Source of the DNA: an uncultured bacterium
GTDB taxonomy: Bacteria; Patescibacteriota; Dojkabacteria; SC72
Assembly: GCA_937899155.1 (NCBI GenBank)
Contig: CALDJM010000010.1
Location: 1 to 33,412 of the forward strand
Length of the DNA: 33,412 nucleotides
Direction: 5' to 3'
Each line of letters begins with the position of its first letter. Position 1 is the stretch's first letter. Below the pieces are notes generated by a model. It made no database searches. It saw only the letters and a list, made by a program, of their open reading frames with translations, and was not told the DNA's origin. Positions 31,401 to 33,412 of this stretch are shown here, in pieces. The position numbers and the translations under genes were made by a program.

Positions 31401-33412
31401 TATAGTAACAGGAAATGTACCTGGTACATGTGCTGGAATAGGGTCTACTGTAATACTCGTAGTACCCTGAGATAACATTTTTATAAGAGAGTTATTACCT
31501 ATGTTTATAGAGTATTCACTCTCGTTTATATTTGTTACTTGAGCAGGTACTGTTGATTGAGTATTACTACTGTTTCCTAATTGACCGTAGACATTATATC
31601 CCCAACAGTAGCCAGTACTGTCGTTACCTAATGTGCAAGTATGGTTCTGACCTGTACTTACACTGTTCAAACTCACATCAGAAGCTACTGCTCCCTGACT
31701 TACTGCTACTGGTGTACTTGAGTTGCCAGTACCACCATTACCCAGCTTTCCAAAAGAACCTTGCCCCCAACAGTATGCTTTGTAGTTACTCCCTATACCA
31801 CAGGCATGATGATAACTACCTGCACTTACACTTCTAAATGTCACTCCAGAAGGCACTGCCCCCTGACTTACTGCAACGGGAGCATTAGATGGTGTTGTTG
31901 TTCCATTTCCTAATTCACCATAAGTATTACTTCCCCAACAGTATATCTTTAGATTGCTACCTAAACCACATGTATATGTGTTACCAGCTGTTATACTCTC
32001 TAGATCAATTCCACTTGGTATAGCTCCTTGAGCAACATCTACAGGTGTAGTATAATTTCCATTTCCTAGTGGAGTTCCTCTTCCCAACTGTTTGTTACCA
32101 TCATCCCCCCAACAGTATGCTTTAACAGAACTTGCCATTATGATAGGACCTGTACCACCACTCATATTTCCTGAATCTAGGACACAAGCATGCTTATTCC
32201 CTGTAGTCAGACTTGTCAAAGCTGTTAGAGTCGTAGGTATCGTACCTAAGCTAACTTGTACTGGCGTATTTGAATTAGTTGTAGAACCATTACCTAGCTG
32301 ACCCTTATCGTTTTGTCCCCAACAATATATACCAGTAACAGAAGCAGAGCTTCTAGAACCAGTAGCACAGGAGAAGTTTTCCCCAAGACTTATACTACCA
32401 CCATAGCTTGTAGTCCCTTGACTGACAGCAACAGGAGTTGTTGATTCAGTATTACTACCATTACCTAACTGACCGTAAGTATTAAGACCCCAACAGTATG
32501 CTTTACCATTATCACCAATTGCACAAGTATGATACATACCTGTACCTATTGCTGTAAATTTTACCCCAGAAGGAACTACTCCCTGACGAATAGCAACAGG
32601 TTTTGTTGATTCAGTATTACTATCATTACCTAACTGACCGTAGTTATTATATCCCCAACAATATACCCAACCATCTGTTTTAATACCACATGTATGACCA
32701 TATCCACTACTAATCTTAGTAAATGTATCTTTATCAATAATATTAGAAACATTAATTGTCATACTACCACCACCTAAGAAAGAACCACTTGTTGGAGAGA
32801 TGCTTGTAATTGTAGGTGTTGGAAGTGCCATTAACTGCCCACCACTTCTCAAACCAATATCATTAAGCAAACTCTTTAATTGCAAAACCTCACCTTCTTC
32901 CCATACAACATCTATACTCAAATCAGATTCAACCTTACTACAAACCCCTGTTTTACTATCAAACTCTTTACAAACACCATCTTTTATTACAAATTCCTTA
33001 ACAAAACTACCCTCCTTACTACACTCAGCTGCCTTATTACCACTACCAAAACAAACCTCTTGAGTTTCAGAACACTTACCTCCTTCACCTGGGTTATACC
33101 CCACCTTATACAAAGATGGATAACAAGCCTTCTTGTTCTCTCCACAAACATCCCCCTTACAATCCTTACTCTCACAACTCAATTCAACCTCTTTACACTC
33201 ATTTTTCTCTTCTTGATATCCTTCTTTACAAGGATTACACTCAACACACTCCCCTCTATCACAACACAACTTCTCTGTTTTCACTCCAACATCACCCTCT
33301 GCCTCCTCTTTCTTACCCTCACAAACAAATTCATTCTCCAAACACTCTTCCCTAGCAACACATCCCGCTGTACCAACATCACCACAACTGAAAGCTTCCA
33401 AAACAGACATAG
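28470..33412 (-). CDS. Giant RCC1/TIG/FN3 surface protein (5' end outside window)
   Basis: At least 1646 residues from the first Met in view; that Met (33410-33408) is probably internal, because no signal peptide follows. Order (residues from that Met): Cys-rich region (1-160, about 25 Cys); first half of a TIG/IPT domain (198-225); seven RCC1-like blades (about 231-625); second half of TIG (about 631-687); first half of a second TIG (691-718); seven more blades (about 726-1097); its second half (about 1104-1157); FN3 domain (1159-1252); two Ig-like regions (about 1255-1500). Blades read HTCxIGxxxxxYCWGxNxxGQLGNG, with two Cys each. No membrane anchor or PxTG signal at the C-terminus (ends STYWPE), so export and attachment depend on the missing N-terminus or on binding. 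Stop TAG. Confidence 0.85.
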   Translation of the reverse strand, partial: MSVLEAFSCGDVGTAGCVAREECLENEFVCEGKKEEAEGDVGVKTEKLCCDRGECVECNPCKEGYQEEKNECKEVELSCESKDCKGDVCGENKKACYPSLYKVGYNPGEGGKCSETQEVCFGSGNKAAECSKEGSFVKEFVIKDGVCKEFDSKTGVCSKVESDLSIDVVWEEGEVLQLKSLLNDIGLRSGGQLMALPTPTITSISPTSGSFLGGGSMTINVSNIIDKDTFTKISSGYGHTCGIKTDGWVYCWGYNNYGQLGNDSNTESTKPVAIRQGVVPSGVKFTAIGTGMYHTCAIGDNGKAYCWGLNTYGQLGNGSNTESTTPVAVSQGTTSYGGSISLGENFSCATGSRSSASVTGIYCWGQNDKGQLGNGSTTNSNTPVQVSLGTIPTTLTALTSLTTGNKHACVLDSGNMSGGTGPIIMASSVKAYCWGDDGNKQLGRGTPLGNGNYTTPVDVAQGAIPSGIDLESITAGNTYTCGLGSNLKIYCWGSNTYGELGNGTTTPSNAPVAVSQGAVPSGVTFRSVSAGSYHHACGIGSNYKAYCWGQGSFGKLGNGGTGNSSTPVAVSQGAVASDVSLNSVSTGQNHTCTLGNDSTGYCWGYNVYGQLGNSSNTQSTVPAQVTNINESEYSINIGNNSLIKMLSQGTTSITVDPIPAHVPGTFPVTIKRLSDNTTSNSRNFTYNNLPAPTISSIVPNSINQTGGETVNISGSNFLDYKVFDNFVSISLGNTHSCGIDSVGQGYCWGQGASGRLGNGGTSNSSIPVVVSQGAIPAGVTLSSISAGGSHTCAIGSNSKGYCWGYNYYGQLGNGSTTQATTPVAVSQGAMPAGVTLQSISTGFNHTCAIGSNGKGYCWGYNYYGQLGNGSTTQSTTPVAVSQGAIPAGVTLKSISAGDNHTCAIGSNDKGYCWGYNYYGQLGNGSTTQATTPVSVSQGAIPSGGTFLNISTGSSHTCATVESLSGMVLRKNVYCWGLNSNGQLGDGTTTQRTTPILVGSFSYVSTGYYHTCGIGSDGKGYCWGNNSNGQLGNGSTTQSTVPVQVSSGAIPSGIALRIFSAGNSHTCGIGSDGHGYCWGYNGNGRLGNMETTDRPAPSYILKKEIPTIEFGSTPATSTTYTSTTSMSAVTPALSTTGILAVKLTNPDGQYATYNITVQSAPTEPLNLTATAGNKQVTLNWTVPSSNGGASITDYVIQHSTNGSTWTTFDDGVSTSTSATVTGLTNGQQYYFRVAAVNSVGQGPYTSNVTATPVNQPPTFTSVSNNSPVNPGANITWSTVASDPDSSQVKLVVCKTQGVTGTACSGGASDTWCTSSLVASNPSCSYSVPSPFSAGTYNAYAYIFDGDNAAATGTTQGSNSFFNVNSVAPIVTSVSVNGGQSITPEESTTVGVDITATVTSDNSCQSISDVKAYLYRSGVGYSNCSSSSNADNNKCYTEISCSVNTGTCTGPTDKTASYTCTASVWYYADPTDTQTQYDSQNWLATVKATVGTVSGTAQSSGVEMNSLVAFSVTETLNYGTLIVNQTTDPLDKIVVTTATGNVGLNQNHSGENMGMCVDYPTCTVGTPIGLSHQKYSTSQGSSYTDSSVSKPLTDTPTLVELRVPKVTSIPISRNTWWGVSIPINTRPGAYEGRNRIEAVKSASTYWPE
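30613..31110 (-). repeat. Near-identical 165-bp tandem repeats in the RCC1 gene
   Basis: Three consecutive units of exactly 165 bp (55 codons) start near 30616, 30781 and 30946. Units one and three are identical over 75 nt (30613-30687 and 30943-31017), and the middle one differs by scattered changes. They encode blades 9-11. The other blades are more diverged, so this block expanded or was homogenised recently. Confidence 0.85.

Noticed and set aside
1..33412. UGA recoded to Gly or Trp
   Set aside because: No in-frame TGA was found in any real gene, and tRNA-Trp has anticodon CCA. Avoidance is all that can be shown.
1..33412. CRISPR array, insertion sequence, prophage
   Set aside because: No regularly spaced short repeats with unique spacers, no transposase, integrase or phage structural gene. 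The only tandem repeats are inside coding regions.

Overview
The window reads as a chromosomal segment of an AT-rich bacterium, most likely a member of the Candidate Phyla Radiation (Patescibacteria). This is inference from gene style: ribosomal proteins with unusual extra domains, few Shine-Dalgarno motifs, many promoters whose -10 box lies only 5-8 nt before the ATG, large surface proteins of the kind seen in that group, and no TGA stop codon in any of the 31 genes whose end is visible. I could not place it in a phylum.

Layout. Positions 1-17806 are all on the minus strand, 18021-28322 all on the plus strand, and 28470-33412 on the minus strand again. (a) 1-4169: three neighbouring surface proteins sharing one N-terminal membrane anchor (the first runs off the window); two carry LPxTG-like C-terminal signals and InlB-like repeats. 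(b) 4188-7844: a rpsB-tsf-frr-rseP operon without pyrH. S2 carries an RNA-polymerase-alpha-CTD-like tail and EF-Ts has two N-terminal UBA modules. (c) 8137-11772: radC, topA and dprA. radC and dprA share an identical 21-bp element at identical distance from the start codon, a candidate competence-type regulon. (d) 11822-12976: a fourth surface protein with a PxTG signal. (e) 13054-17496: mreB-mreC-mreD-PBP2, the rod-shape machinery, preceded by rpmB. (f) 18021-18650: a site-2-protease family gene, then 504 bp without protein genes holding a candidate structured RNA and two large perfect palindromes. (g) 19155-28322: tRNA-Thr(UGU), tRNA-Tyr, tRNA-Thr(GGU), rpmG, tRNA-Trp, secE, nusG, rplK, rplA, four inserted genes, rplJ, rplL. 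This follows the ancient bacterial order thrU-tyrU-glyT-thrT-tuf-(rpmG-trnW)-secE-nusG-rplKAJL with glyT and tuf missing. (h) 28470-33412: a very large secreted-type protein with two seven-bladed RCC1 propellers, each apparently inserted inside a split TIG/IPT domain.

How the genes work together. Most of the window is translation (S2, EF-Ts, RRF, L28, L33, L11, L1, L10, L7/L12, tRNAs), transcription elongation and secretion (NusG, SecE), cell shape (Mre/PBP2), DNA topology and uptake-linked processing (TopA, DprA, RadC), plus membrane proteolysis (two M50 proteases). The accessory content is mostly cell-surface: the anchored repeat proteins and the RCC1/TIG giant.

The observations I rate highest are the shared radC/dprA promoter, the S2-alphaCTD fusion, the nested TIG/RCC1 architecture, the PxTG signal with a long basic tail, the set of apparently leaderless promoters, the complete absence of TGA, and the structured RNA candidate at 18711-18846.
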